Assembly: GCA_934202525.1 (NCBI GenBank)
Contig: CAKPYB010000001.1
Location: forward strand, 1-64,000
Length of the DNA: 64,000 nucleotides
Origin: an uncultured Prevotella sp.
Lineage (GTDB): Bacteria > Bacteroidota > Bacteroidia > Bacteroidales > Bacteroidaceae
Reading direction: 5' to 3'
The notes beneath the pieces are model-generated. The model made no database searches. It was not told where the DNA came from and saw only the letters and a program-made list of their open reading frames with translations. Of this stretch, positions 1-7,315 are shown piece by piece; position 1 is the first letter of the stretch; every line of letters begins with the position of its first letter. A program made the translations under genes and the position numbers.

Positions 1-70
1 AATTTGACCGTGAAACGCATCAATACCTTAGGGAATAAATGCGTCGGATTTTAAACGGATTTTGAACACC

Positions 71-210
71 CTACCTTTCAGGGCGCCAGGTGTGCGGACA
101 TGAATACCCAGGGCGGTGCCCTGGGCTAGGAGCTTCTGCCCTTTCAGGGCGTGAGGGGAATGGCAGGGGCGTGAGGGGAATGGCAGGCAGGGGCGTGAGG
201 GGGATGGCTC
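71..210. repeat. REP-like palindromic element plus short GC-rich tandem repeat
   Basis: Positions 106-152 are nearly identical to 7217-7263. Both contain a perfect small palindrome (here 107-125, CCCAGGGC with its complement) followed by a CTTTCAGGGCG-type end. Positions 150-208 then repeat a roughly 20-bp unit (GCGTGAGGGGAATGGCAGG) almost three times. This looks like half of the larger element at 7070-7262. It resembles REP/RAYT-associated elements, but no REP transposase gene lies in the window. No gene is visible in 1-297. Confidence 0.6.
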
Positions 211-236
211 TTTTTGCGTATATTTTTTAGATATAA

Positions 237-268
237 TTTGGTGCTTTCAGAGAAAAAGCGTATTTTTG
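237..268 (+). promoter_or_regulatory. Promoter of cassette copy A
   Basis: TTTG at 237-240, a 20-nt spacer, then TATTTTTG at 261-268 match the Bacteroidota sigma-ABfr consensus. The predicted transcript starts near 275, about 23 nt before the small ORF. Confidence 0.65.
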
Positions 269-297
269 TGGGAGATATTTAATTAAAGGAGAAGATT

Positions 298-441
298 ATG
301 GCAACATTAACAGATGTAGATGCAGAAGCAATGAGACAGAGATTGGTGGTGAAGGAAAGCCTGACACAGGCTTTTAAAGAACTCCGTGCGGCAGAAGCTT
401 CAGGAGCCGAACTTCCTGATGCCCGAAAATTATTCAAATAA
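298..441 (+). CDS. Small conserved-looking protein of 47 aa, copy A
   Basis: I do not recognise this protein. It starts MATLTDVDAEAM, then has an amphipathic, Ala/Glu/Arg-rich middle (VKESLTQAFKELRAAE) and ends DARKLFK. It is preceded by AAAGGAGAAG, a good ribosome binding site 8 nt before the ATG. A second copy at 748-873 keeps the same N- and C-termini but differs by six codons after residue 4. Preservation of the reading frame despite substitutions and an indel argues that it is translated. It lies 22 nt before the truncated nucleotidyltransferase. A role as an antitoxin or leader peptide for the gene behind it is possible but only a guess. Confidence 0.55.
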   Translation: MATLTDVDAEAMRQRLVVKESLTQAFKELRAAEASGAELPDARKLFK

Positions 442-463
442 ACGGAGGATACATTTATTGGTT

Positions 464-736
464 ATGAATGTAAAGGAACATATATTGGCAGCTATCCGCA
501 AATGCCTGGCAAAGAACTTGCCAGCTAGCGGGAAGGCGATACTTTTCGGCTCACAAGCCAGAGGTACCGCCAGGGAGGATAGTGACTGGGATATCCTTAT
601 CATATTGGATAAGGAACCTAACGGACTTGACTTTTTTACCTTTTACCTTAAGAAAAGCTCTTTTTTCGCATATTTTTCAGATATAATTTGGTGCTTTCAG
701 AGAAAAAGTGTACTTTTGTGGGAAATATTTAATTAA
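464..736 (+). pseudogene. Truncated MNT-type nucleotidyltransferase
   Basis: The first 57 or so residues (MNVKEHILAAIRKCL through LDKEPNGLD) are the start of a minimal nucleotidyltransferase. The signature GSQARGTAREDSDWDILI holds the GS motif and the D-x-D metal-binding pair of the MNT/Pol-beta fold. From about position 634 the frame runs into the upstream region of cassette copy B and encodes unrelated residues to the stop, so the third catalytic carboxylate and the rest of the domain are missing. Such proteins usually pair with a HEPN partner in toxin-antitoxin modules; no HEPN gene is present. The ATG at 464 follows AACGGAGGAT. I read it as a remnant broken by the cassette duplication. 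Confidence 0.7.
687..718 (+). promoter_or_regulatory. Promoter of cassette copy B
   Basis: TTTG at 687-690, a 20-nt spacer and TACTTTTG at 711-718 give the same architecture as copy A. It should drive the 41-aa ORF and the ATPase gene. Confidence 0.65.
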
Positions 737-747
737 AGGAGAAGATT

Positions 748-873
748 ATGGCAACATTAACAATAGATAATCAGATGGTAGTGAAGGAAAGTCTGACACA
801 GGCTTTTAAAGAACTCCGTGAGGCAGAAGTTTCAGGAGCCGAACTTTCTGATGCTCGAAATTTATTTAAATAA
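748..873 (+). CDS. Small conserved-looking protein of 41 aa, copy B
   Basis: This is the paralogue of the ORF at 298-441. It starts MATLTIDNQMVVKESL and ends DARNLFK. The ribosome binding site AAAGGAGAAG is identical. It lies 22 nt before the ATPase start, so the two are probably translated from one transcript. The function is unknown. Its presence before two unrelated accessory genes suggests a role in controlling whatever follows, but nothing in the sequence proves it. Confidence 0.55.
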   Translation: MATLTIDNQMVVKESLTQAFKELREAEVSGAELSDARNLFK

Positions 874-895
874 ACGGAGGATAAATTTATTGGTT

Positions 896-2482
896 ATGAA
901 TATAAAGGAGCAATTACAAACCAGATTGCAATTGAAGGAAGGTGCCGAGGTAGAATATAAGTCTGCTAAGGGAGGTTTTCCTCAATCCTTTTGGAGTTCT
1001 TTTTCTGCATTTGCCAATACCGATGGTGGTTATTTGGTGTTGGGGGTTAAGGAAAAGAATGGGGGCTTTGTGCCCGATGGTTTGACAGAGAAGCAAATTA
1101 CAGATTATCGCAAAAAGTTTTGGGATGAAGCACATAATAAAGCATGTGTAAGTATACCTTTGCTTGTAGAGAGTGATGTGGAAGAATATCAAACAGATGG
1201 TGGAAGTTACCTTCTGGTGTTTCATATACCTCGTGCCCCATACAATCTGCGTCCTGTTTATCTTACGCTTAATCCCTTTGGTAACACCTATCGCCGTCGT
1301 CATGAGGGGGATTATGTATGCACAGATGACGATGTTAAGCAGATGATTTCTGATGCCAATAGTTTGCGGTCAAGTGTAGATTCTAGAATATTGCGAGGCT
1401 ATAGTCTTGACGATATAGATTTGCCTTCATTACACCAATATCGTCGTCTTTACAATTTCCTTCACGAGAACCATCCTTGGAACGAGGAAGAAGATATGGC
1501 TTTTATGGAGCATATTGGTGCTTATCGTAAGGATAGAGCAACTTCTACGGAAGGTTTCACAGTTGCCGGAATGTTGATGTTTGGTAAAACCAATAGCATT
1601 ACAGATCCAGAGTGTTGTCCTTATTTCTTTCCTGATTATCGTGAGCGTCTGAGCATTGTACCTCAAATACGTTGGAGTAATCGTGTATATCCTGATGGTA
1701 CATGGGAGGCAAATATCTTTCAGTTTTATACTAGAGTATTGCCGATGTTACAACATGCTCTTCCTGTTCCTTTTCGATTGGATGAAAAACAAATGAGAAT
1801 AGATACTACTACGGCTCATACTGCATTGAGAGAAGCATTTGCAAATAGCATTATTCATTGTGCTTATACTGTAATGGGGAATATTACCGTGGATCGGTTC
1901 TTCGATAAGATTGTATTGTCGAATCCGGGTACGATGCTGGTAAGCAAGGAGGAATTTGAGGAAGGTGGGCATAGTATCTGTCGCAATCCGCTTATCCAAA
2001 AAATGTTCGTATTTATTGGCGTTGGTGAAAAAGGAGGAAGTGGGGCTGGCGTGATAGCAAAGGGGTGGAAGGATAATGGCTGGAAACAATTACCTTCATT
2101 AAAAGAAGTAACTCATCCTGACAGGGTTGAAATGACGTTATTTATTCCAACTTTTACCGGCGATAAAACTATAGAAAATCCGGCGATAACACAGAAATCC
2201 GGCGATAAAACTATAGAAAATCCGGCGATAACTCAGAAATCCGGCGATAAAACTATAGAAAATCCGGCGATAACACAGAAATCCGGCGATAAAATAGGTG
2301 ATATAATGAAAAAATCAATTTTTGATTATATAGTTAGTCATCCTAATTGTAAATCAACTGATATTGCTTCTTGTGTTGGACTACAGATATCTCAGACCAA
2401 ATGGTATCTTAATCAGTTAACAGAAGAAGGGAAAATCCTTCCTCTTGGTGCCAATCGTAATCGTACCTATTGTGCCAAATAG
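896..2482 (+). CDS. AlbA_2/Schlafen-type putative DNA-binding ATPase, RecG-like
   Basis: The 528-aa protein begins with an AlbA_2 domain (about residues 10-140), visible in EYKSAKGGFPQSFW and FANTDGGYLVLGV. A GHKL-type ATPase region follows at about 310-400, with the N-box helix LREAFANSIIH and the glycine-rich lid EKGGSGAG. The C-terminus carries three copies of a 14-residue repeat (GDKTIENPAITQKS) and a winged-helix region. Proteins of this build are annotated as putative transcriptional regulators or ATP-dependent helicase-like proteins, and some act in phage defence. The ATG at 896 was chosen because it follows ACGGAGGATA and matches the start of the copy A gene; an upstream in-frame extension would overlap the 41-aa ORF. 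The exact activity is unknown. Confidence 0.8.
   Translation: MNIKEQLQTRLQLKEGAEVEYKSAKGGFPQSFWSSFSAFANTDGGYLVLGVKEKNGGFVPDGLTEKQITDYRKKFWDEAHNKACVSIPLLVESDVEEYQTDGGSYLLVFHIPRAPYNLRPVYLTLNPFGNTYRRRHEGDYVCTDDDVKQMISDANSLRSSVDSRILRGYSLDDIDLPSLHQYRRLYNFLHENHPWNEEEDMAFMEHIGAYRKDRATSTEGFTVAGMLMFGKTNSITDPECCPYFFPDYRERLSIVPQIRWSNRVYPDGTWEANIFQFYTRVLPMLQHALPVPFRLDEKQMRIDTTTAHTALREAFANSIIHCAYTVMGNITVDRFFDKIVLSNPGTMLVSKEEFEEGGHSICRNPLIQKMFVFIGVGEKGGSGAGVIAKGWKDNGWKQLPSLKEVTHPDRVEMTLFIPTFTGDKTIENPAITQKSGDKTIENPAITQKSGDKTIENPAITQKSGDKIGDIMKKSIFDYIVSHPNCKSTDIASCVGLQISQTKWYLNQLTEEGKILPLGANRNRTYCAK
2159..2284 (+). repeat. Three 42-bp in-frame tandem repeats
   Basis: Three nearly identical 42-bp units encode GDKTIENPAITQKS three times inside the ATPase gene, followed by a partial fourth (GDKIGD). 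The unit is a multiple of three, so copy number can change without breaking the frame. The repeats form a linker between the ATPase part and the C-terminal winged helix. Confidence 0.9.
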
Positions 2483-2625
2483 TTCAAGGAAATACACCCT
2501 TCGCCAGGAACGTAGAAAAGGAAGGGGTCGAAATAGCATAAAATAGGCGATTATGCACCTTGGGGCATCATCTATCCTTTTAATCTGTTAAAAACATCAC
2601 ATGTACGTATAATAAATATTAAATT

Positions 2626-2653
2626 AAAGTGAGCGCTATAACGCTCACTTTTT
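2626..2653 (+). terminator. Rho-independent terminator
   Basis: The 10-bp stem AAAGTGAGCG / CGCTCACTTT encloses a 6-nt loop and runs into T residues. It lies 143 nt after the ATPase gene and directly before the next promoter. Confidence 0.75.
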
Positions 2654-2654
2654 A

Positions 2655-2686
2655 TTTGGTTATTTGAATGTTTTTTATTACCTTTG
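2655..2686 (+). promoter_or_regulatory. Promoter of the island's left end
   Basis: TTTG at 2655-2658, a 20-nt spacer and TACCTTTG at 2679-2686 match the consensus. The start would be near 2693, about 10 nt before the ATG at 2703. Confidence 0.65.
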
Positions 2687-2702
2687 CACGAAATTTTTAA
2701 TT

Positions 2703-2882
2703 ATGAAAAAAATGAGGCATATCACAAGCAATCACCTCGACTTTATGAAGGAGAGATGTTTCGGAAGCTTAGGAGAATTCCCAAGCAAGCTGTCGTATGC
2801 CATAACAACTAATAATCGGTCGAGATGCCAGGCATCTGCGACTAAGTATCAACTTAATACCATATCAACAACCAGAAAGTAA
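2703..2882 (+). CDS. Hypothetical small basic protein, 59 aa
   Basis: This ORF begins MKKMRHITSNHLDFM directly behind a good promoter and ends TISTTRK. It is basic and Ser/Thr/Asn-rich with no membrane segment and no motif I recognise. The short leader (about 10 nt) is the main support. The composition of the second half does not look strongly coding, so the promoter may instead serve a non-coding leader for the genes at 3034 and 3177. Positions 2883-3033 hold no other feature I can name. Confidence 0.35.
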   Translation: MKKMRHITSNHLDFMKERCFGSLGEFPSKLSYAITTNNRSRCQASATKYQLNTISTTRK

Positions 2883-3033
2883 CAACATCTAACCCGCCCC
2901 CACGCCTTACGATAGTAGGTGCTCGGCAGCCTCCAGCTGCTTACGCTTTTTAAAATTGTTAGCGCAAACACACGTCCTTTGCTAAAACGAGGACAAAACA
3001 ATTAAACAATTAATAATCAAAACGTAAAAACAA

Positions 3034-3195
3034 ATGAAAAATAGCAATATTAGGAGAGTTCGACACTTCCACACCCAACAAGTGAATATCACCAACAACT
3101 ACAATACCATCCTGATGAATGACAACTGCCAGTATATCGAACACCAAATCAACTATAAAGGAAAGGAGGATGAGAAATGTCTGGACAAAGAATGA
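3034..3195 (+). CDS. Hypothetical small protein, 53 aa
   Basis: The protein begins MKNSNIRRVRHFHTQQ and is Asn-rich (VNITNNYNTILMND), ending DEKCLDKE. Its last 19 nt overlap the start of the 131-aa gene at 3177. That arrangement suggests translational coupling. I do not recognise the family. Small leading ORFs of this kind are common in Bacteroidota mobile elements. Confidence 0.45.
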   Translation: MKNSNIRRVRHFHTQQVNITNNYNTILMNDNCQYIEHQINYKGKEDEKCLDKE

Positions 3196-3572
3196 TCATC
3201 ATGAATGCTGGCAGCTCTTATTTCGAGCATGTGGAGAACTATTATGGCAGCAATGCCTGTGAACAACCCTCATACAGAAATGCGGAGATACCCGAAGAAC
3301 TGAAAACGGAAAAGGCGCAGAAGATCATGCAAAATCTGATGGACATCGGCGTAGTAACCGAAGATTTCATGCCTTCAGGAATATCAACATCCGAAGCTGC
3401 CGTCCTTGCCTATCAGATTGGTATAGAGTTGGAAATCAAGAACATATGGAGTGTATTCGGCAATTATTGGGGTCCTAATCCGAACTCGATGAGAGCCGCT
3501 TGCAACCGAGGAATGGAACAGAAGAAAACGGCTGCCTTCCTCGAAAAAGTGATGCCTGCTATCAGAGGTTAA
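3177..3572 (+). CDS. Hypothetical mobile-element protein, 131 aa
   Basis: The ATG is preceded by AAAGGAAAGGAGGATGAGAA, one of the strongest ribosome binding sites in the window. The protein is soluble. It has a variable N-terminal third (SSYFEHVENYYG), a helical middle (KAQKIMQNLMDIGVVTEDF) and a Trp-containing segment (IWSVFGNYWGPN). I know no characterised family. Its position just before the primase gene, and its coupling to the 53-aa ORF, suggest an accessory function of the same island. It could be a regulator, but no helix-turn-helix is evident. Confidence 0.65.
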   Translation: MSGQRMIIMNAGSSYFEHVENYYGSNACEQPSYRNAEIPEELKTEKAQKIMQNLMDIGVVTEDFMPSGISTSEAAVLAYQIGIELEIKNIWSVFGNYWGPNPNSMRAACNRGMEQKKTAAFLEKVMPAIRG

Positions 3573-3586
3573 ACTGACTGGTAGTA

Positions 3587-3613
3587 CTAGTACGCGTACA
3601 TAGTACGTACTAG
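3587..3613. promoter_or_regulatory. Inverted repeat, candidate operator
   Basis: Perfect 8-bp arms CTAGTACG and CGTACTAG flank an 11-bp centre itself rich in GTAC steps. The site ends about 22 nt before a TACCTTTG element (3635-3642), so it covers the place where the -33 box would be. It looks like a dimeric repressor site controlling the primase operon. Confidence 0.5.
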
Positions 3614-3634
3614 GTAGAAGTGAGAAATTTGCCT

Positions 3635-3642
3635 TACCTTTG
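3635..3642 (+). promoter_or_regulatory. Candidate -7 element for the primase operon
   Basis: TACCTTTG followed by C matches the -7 box, but no TTG sits 19-20 nt upstream. The inverted repeat ends there instead, so an activator- or repressor-controlled promoter is plausible. Confidence 0.4.
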
Positions 3643-3683
3643 CCCCCGGAATTCAGAACCAATGCGGTCTGAGTTTCGGGGGC
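3642..3683 (+). terminator. Long hairpin, terminator or attenuator
   Basis: The arms GCCCCCGGAATTCAG and CTGAGTTTCGGGGGC pair over 15 positions with two imperfect pairs and a 12-nt loop, followed by TTTTG. It may end the transcript of the 131-aa gene. It also overlaps the start predicted for the -7 element at 3635. Confidence 0.55.
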
Positions 3684-3741
3684 TTTTGTGTATCTGCACA
3701 TCAACCATGGTGGGAGCCCCCAATCTTCTAAATTATTTAAA

Positions 3742-3849
3742 ATGATGGAAGTGAAAGCGTATGTGTTCAGTCCTCCTTACAGACGGCTGAGAGTGGTGAA
3801 AACGGAAGAGGGGATTACCCCACAAACCAATCTTTTATTAACGAAATAA
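3742..3849 (+). CDS. Hypothetical small protein, 35 aa
   Basis: The ORF encodes MMEVKAYVFSPPYRRLRV and ends in LLLTK, stopping 1 nt before the primase start. No family is recognised. Tight spacing to a long downstream gene and an A/T-rich upstream stretch are the only support. It may act mainly to couple translation into the primase gene. Confidence 0.4.
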   Translation: MMEVKAYVFSPPYRRLRVVKTEEGITPQTNLLLTK

Positions 3850-3850
3850 C

Positions 3851-6451
3851 ATGACAGAAACACAACATGTAATTGCACTGAACCCTTATCGCAAGGGCAA
3901 TAAGGGGAAGGTGTTTTCCAACAGTCTGGCGGTGTATGACAAGGTGATTGCATCGCCGGAAATCAGGAAGATGATTCAGCAGATCAGGGGCGAGCTGCCT
4001 ATCCCGAAGGTGAATGCCAACAATGCAGAGGCGGTGAAGAAGGCGCAGGACAGGCTGAAGAGCGAACTGCCTTTCTTCTGTCCCCACTACGGCATTTTCA
4101 AGAACAATGTGCGCAGACAGGAGAATGCCCAGCCCGAGAGCTTCATGTTCCAGACTATCATCGACGTGGATGACAGGGAGTATGTAGACAAGGCTATCGA
4201 GAAGGCAAGGGAGCTGAACTGCTCTGACAGCATCTGGAACGGCTCGCTGCTGCACCTCTGCTACAGTGCCCGGAAGAAACTGCACATCGGTATCAGACTG
4301 CCGGTGGGAATGACCATCGAGGAGACGCAGAAGGCGTATTGCGAGGCGCTGGGGGTGCCGTATGACGAGAGCTGCATCACACCCGAGAGAATGATTTATC
4401 TTACGGATAAGGACTCGGAAATCTACAGGTCGAAGATGTGGTGCGCCGTGCTGAGCGAGAAGGAGATTCTGATGCGAAGGCAGGCGTATCTGGACCGCGG
4501 ACTGACCGTGGACGGAAGAGGGAAAGTTAATAGTCCTCATCAAGTTAATAGTTTACAGTTAAAAGTTAATAGCAATGGTAAGAATAATGAAAATAATAGA
4601 CTATCGGGCAACGACGGCTATCCTGCTGTTTCTGCTGGCTCTGCTGTTCAGCCTGCCCAACCTGGTGATAGCCATGGTGCTGATGCTCCTCATATCGGGA
4701 ATTCTGGAGGCAATCAGGATGCTGGCGGATTGGGAGCCAGGGAGAAAAATCTGATTGCGTTTGACCTCTTTACGCAGGCTGCCGGACTCGGGGGTATGGA
4801 GATTGATACCGTGGGGTCGAGACACTCTTCGCTGCTGGCTATCATGAGCGCCGGTGCTTCGAGGGTGATGGAGGAAGAGGAACTGATGAAGGTGGTGAGG
4901 GTGAAAATGCCGAGCTACTATCAGGAGAACGACTGCCATCAGCTGATTCACGACTTCTATGCGAAATATGCTGACAATACGAAGCCTATGTCGAGGGAAG
5001 TGATGAGGGTGAATGCACTTGCGGAGCAGAAGGCCAGCCAGCAAGTTAATAGTTTACAGTTGAAAGTTAATAGACCTGATGGTAATCATACAGTTCAAAG
5101 TTCAAATCTCAAAGTTCAAAGTACCGATGAGGATTATCCGGACCCGCCGGAGATGCCGAAGAAGTTGCCGAAGCTGGTGGAGCTGCTGATATCGAGGACA
5201 CCGGAAATTTATAAGCCGGCTGTGGCGCACGCTATCTTCCCGCCGCTGGCTACGCATCTCTGGAAGACGAGGTTCCGGTATATTGACAACGTGGAGCACG
5301 AAGCGAGACTGATGACGCTGCTGCTTGCGGGTACCGGAGCGGGTAAGAGCAGCGTGAACAGGCCTATCGATTTCATTATGGAGGATATCAGGCAGAGGGA
5401 TGCTGAAAACCTGAAGCGCGAAAAGGCGTGGAAGGATGAGATGCTGCGCAAGGGTGCCAACAAGGATAAGCGCAAGAGACCTGAAAACCTGATTATCCAG
5501 GAGATTGATGCGGATATGACGAACCCGGCTTTCGTGATGAGAACGGCCGAAGCGCAGGAACATTTCCTCTATACTTCGCTCAATGAGCTAGACCAGTTTG
5601 ATGCGCTCAAGGGTAGCGGAAGCCAGCAGTTCCGTATCATGTGTCTGGCAGCAGACCCGGGTAACAAATATGGACAAACTCGCGTAGGAACAATGAGTGT
5701 CACGGAGCGTGTTACCATCCGGTTCAACTGGAATGCATCTACCACCATCCAGAAGGGTCAGCGTTACTTCTCTAAGGTTCTTACCGATGGTCCTATCAGC
5801 CGTATCAACTTCTGTACCATCCCCGAAAGGGAAATCGGCGAGGATATGCCTGTTTACGGAACCTATGATGAATCGTACCGTGAGGCGCTACGGCCTTACA
5901 TCGAAAATCTGAACAAAGTAACGGGCTTGATTGAGTGTAAGGAGGCGTTTCAGCTTGCCCTCAGGCTGAAGGATGAGAATGCTGAGTTTGCCCGGCTGTC
6001 GCAGGACAGGACGTTTGAGAATCTCTCGTTCCGTGCCAACGTCATCGCTTACCTGAAGGCGTGTGTGCTGTATGTAGCCAATGGTTGCAAGTGGGAGCCG
6101 GAGATTGACGAGTTTATCCGCTGGAGCGAGCAGTATGACCTGTACTGCAAGATGCGGTTCTTCGGCGATATGATTGCGAAGGAGAACTATACGGCGCAGA
6201 GGAGTTCGAAGCGTGGGCCTCAGAATCTTTTACAGATACTGCCCGATAGCTTTACGGCTGCGCAGTTGCTTGCCATCCGGCTGGAGCATGGTTTGGATGC
6301 GAAGGGTACCGATATGATGATCAGGCAGTGGCTGCACCGGAATTACATCAGGCGGACGTATCAGTATACGGGCAAGCGTGACAGTTGTGACAGTTGTGAC
6401 AGTTTTGAGAAGCTTAAGTACCGCCACGATGGTATGGTTATTAAATCTTAA
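3851..6451 (+). CDS. BT4734-like/DUF3987 primase-helicase-type protein
   Basis: The 866-aa protein has the two-part build of Bacteroidota mobile-element replication proteins. An N-terminal BT4734/VirE_N-like region (about 50-220, with [12 protein letters not shown]) is followed by a DUF3987 ATPase region (about 440-800) with a P-loop [11 protein letters not shown] near residue 495. It probably replicates or unwinds an integrated element or satellite. Two linkers are unusual. Residues 225-300 and 395-425 are encoded by the AGTTAATAGTTTACAG-type repeat otherwise seen between genes in this window, giving VNSLQLKVN twice. The first linker also overlaps a hydrophobic ORF in another frame. The C-terminus has DSCDSCDS from a 9-bp tandem repeat. 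Confidence 0.8.
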   Translation: MTETQHVIALNPYRKGNKGKVFSNSLAVYDKVIASPEIRKMIQQIRGELPIPKVNANNAEAVKKAQDRLKSELPFFCPHYGIFKNNVRRQENAQPESFMFQTIIDVDDREYVDKAIEKARELNCSDSIWNGSLLHLCYSARKKLHIGIRLPVGMTIEETQKAYCEALGVPYDESCITPERMIYLTDKDSEIYRSKMWCAVLSEKEILMRRQAYLDRGLTVDGRGKVNSPHQVNSLQLKVNSNGKNNENNRLSGNDGYPAVSAGSAVQPAQPGDSHGADAPHIGNSGGNQDAGGLGAREKNLIAFDLFTQAAGLGGMEIDTVGSRHSSLLAIMSAGASRVMEEEELMKVVRVKMPSYYQENDCHQLIHDFYAKYADNTKPMSREVMRVNALAEQKASQQVNSLQLKVNRPDGNHTVQSSNLKVQSTDEDYPDPPEMPKKLPKLVELLISRTPEIYKPAVAHAIFPPLATHLWKTRFRYIDNVEHEARLMTLLLAGTGAGKSSVNRPIDFIMEDIRQRDAENLKREKAWKDEMLRKGANKDKRKRPENLIIQEIDADMTNPAFVMRTAEAQEHFLYTSLNELDQFDALKGSGSQQFRIMCLAADPGNKYGQTRVGTMSVTERVTIRFNWNASTTIQKGQRYFSKVLTDGPISRINFCTIPEREIGEDMPVYGTYDESYREALRPYIENLNKVTGLIECKEAFQLALRLKDENAEFARLSQDRTFENLSFRANVIAYLKACVLYVANGCKWEPEIDEFIRWSEQYDLYCKMRFFGDMIAKENYTAQRSSKRGPQNLLQILPDSFTAAQLLAIRLEHGLDAKGTDMMIRQWLHRNYIRRTYQYTGKRDSCDSCDSFEKLKYRHDGMVIKS
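4523..4572. repeat. Intergenic-type repeat inside the primase gene, copy 1
   Basis: The core AGTTAATAGTTTACAGTT is read in frame as [10 protein letters not shown]. Very similar sequences lie between genes at 33574-33671 and 40480-40508. Confidence 0.75.
4575..4754 (+). CDS. Nested hydrophobic ORF of 59 aa in an alternative frame
   Basis: In the +2 frame relative to the primase, this stretch encodes a peptide with a short basic start ([11 protein letters not shown]) and then about 35 almost uninterrupted hydrophobic residues ([20 protein letters not shown]), ending EWEPG-like with DWEPGRKI. A second in-frame ATG lies at 4587. The primase frame over the same DNA encodes a low-complexity linker rich in Gly, Ser, Pro and Asn. 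The alternative frame therefore looks more protein-like than the main one. It may be a real overlapping membrane-peptide gene or the remnant of a gene swallowed by a fusion. There is no clear ribosome binding site. Confidence 0.4.
   Translation: MVRIMKIIDYRATTAILLFLLALLFSLPNLVIAMVLMLLISGILEAIRMLADWEPGRKI
5043..5121. repeat. Intergenic-type repeats inside the primase gene, copy 2
   Basis: Positions 5043-5073 repeat the AGTTAATAGTTTACAGTT core. Positions 5092-5121 carry an AGTTCAAAG-type direct repeat that also occurs (inverted) at 34434-34470 between genes. Both are translated as part of a linker before the DUF3987 region. Confidence 0.7.
6379..6405 (+). repeat. Three 9-bp tandem repeats near the primase 3' end
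   Basis: TGACAGTTG, TGACAGTTG and TGACAGTTT follow each other and encode DSCDSCDS. Short tandem repeats inside a replication gene can be iterons or may only be a coding linker. Confidence 0.7.
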
Positions 6452-6465
6452 ATTTATTTTTACTT

Positions 6466-7026
6466 ATGCAGATAGTTTTAAAACGTATAGCGAAGAAGAA
6501 GACCTACACGATAGGTCGCCTTTACATCCTGAAGGATGAGGATGTGAAGAAGCGCACGATTGAGAGTGTGAACAAGTGCAGGGGGCTGAAGACGGTGTGC
6601 GAGGTGCCGCCGGAGAAGCTGAATGCGGACTCGTATTTCTGTGATACGATGGAGCCGTGCTGGCGCAACCTTCTGGGTGTGGAGCTAAGTCCTGCCGAGG
6701 AGAATGTGCGGTTGGGGCGTGTATCGGGCAAGAAGGCACAGAAGATGAAGGGCAAGACGGCGATACCTGAGGGCACTTATCCGGTGGTGATCAGCAAATC
6801 GCCGAGGTTTCAGATGTGGTTGCCGCTGCTGTTGGGTGTCCCCAATTTTGAGGGCATCCGCATCCATGCCGGCAATTATCCCGATGATACGCAGGGCTGC
6901 ATCCTGGTGGGTGAGAACCGTGTAAAAGGCATGGTTGTGAACTCCCGCATCTGGCTCCACCGCCTCATCAATGCTATCACCGCTGCGAGAGACAGGGATG
7001 AGAGCATTTGGATTACGATTTTATAG
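6466..7026 (+). CDS. DUF5675 family protein
   Basis: The 186-aa protein has a divergent N-terminal 95 residues and a DUF5675 region from about 100 to 186. Visible hallmarks are [17 protein letters not shown], a leucine-rich [26 protein letters not shown] and a final LINAI helix. The His and Cys in IHAGN and TQGC recall L,D-transpeptidase-like folds. Members occur in phages and integrated elements, often where an amidase or endolysin would be. It starts 14 nt after the primase stop and so shares its transcript. Action on the cell wall is an inference from context. Confidence 0.75.
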   Translation: MQIVLKRIAKKKTYTIGRLYILKDEDVKKRTIESVNKCRGLKTVCEVPPEKLNADSYFCDTMEPCWRNLLGVELSPAEENVRLGRVSGKKAQKMKGKTAIPEGTYPVVISKSPRFQMWLPLLLGVPNFEGIRIHAGNYPDDTQGCILVGENRVKGMVVNSRIWLHRLINAITAARDRDESIWITIL

Positions 7027-7069
7027 TGATTAGTGATTAACTGAACTTTCGCATGTGGTTCAAGTACGG

Positions 7070-7262
7070 GCTGAAGGCCCAAAAGCTCCTAGCCCAGGGC
7101 ATCGCCCTGGGTATAATGGCAATCAGTAAGGCGCCCTGTAAGGGCAAAAGCTTTATGTTTTGCCTGGAGTTTTAAAGCTTTTGCCCTTACAGGGCGACAG
7201 GTTTGCGTCCGTAATTACCCAGGGCGATGCCCTGGGCTAGGAGCTTCTGCCCTTTCAGGGCG
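7070..7262. repeat. Large imperfect palindrome, REP-like element
   Basis: The left part (7070-7155) is largely the reverse complement of the right part (7174-7262). Each half contains a perfect CCCAGGGC palindrome (7093-7111 and 7218-7236) and a GCCCTTACAGGGC- or CCCTTTCAGGGC-type segment. The right half is nearly identical to 71-152. The whole fills the gap between the DUF5675 and BRO genes; no gene is seen in 7027-7315. Confidence 0.75.
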
Positions 7263-7315
7263 TGTGGAGCTTACATGCGAAACTTCAGTGTTTAATTTTA
7301 ATACATTTTTATATC

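Larger units (their letters stand above)
207..480. repeat. Duplicated promoter/small-ORF cassette, copy A
   Basis: This stretch is closely similar to 657-912. The similarity covers the promoter, the leader, a small ORF and the first codons of the next gene. The offset is 450 nt up to the small-ORF start and 432 nt after it, because copy A carries six more codons. Different genes follow the two copies, so the cassette appears to have been duplicated or recombined in front of two accessory genes. Confidence 0.8.
657..912. repeat. Duplicated promoter/small-ORF cassette, copy B
   Basis: This is the second copy of the cassette at 207-480. It begins directly after the truncation point of the nucleotidyltransferase and runs into the first codons of the ATPase gene. 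A short tract of TTTTTACC/TTTTACC lies at the junction (643-657), a sequence type that recurs in intergenic repeats elsewhere in the window. Confidence 0.8.

Noticed and set aside
464..736. Active MNT/HEPN toxin-antitoxin module
   Set aside because: The nucleotidyltransferase is truncated and no HEPN gene follows.
7058..7090. tRNA-like segment GTGGTTCAAGTACGGG
   Set aside because: It has no acceptor stem or anticodon arm and belongs to the palindromic repeat.
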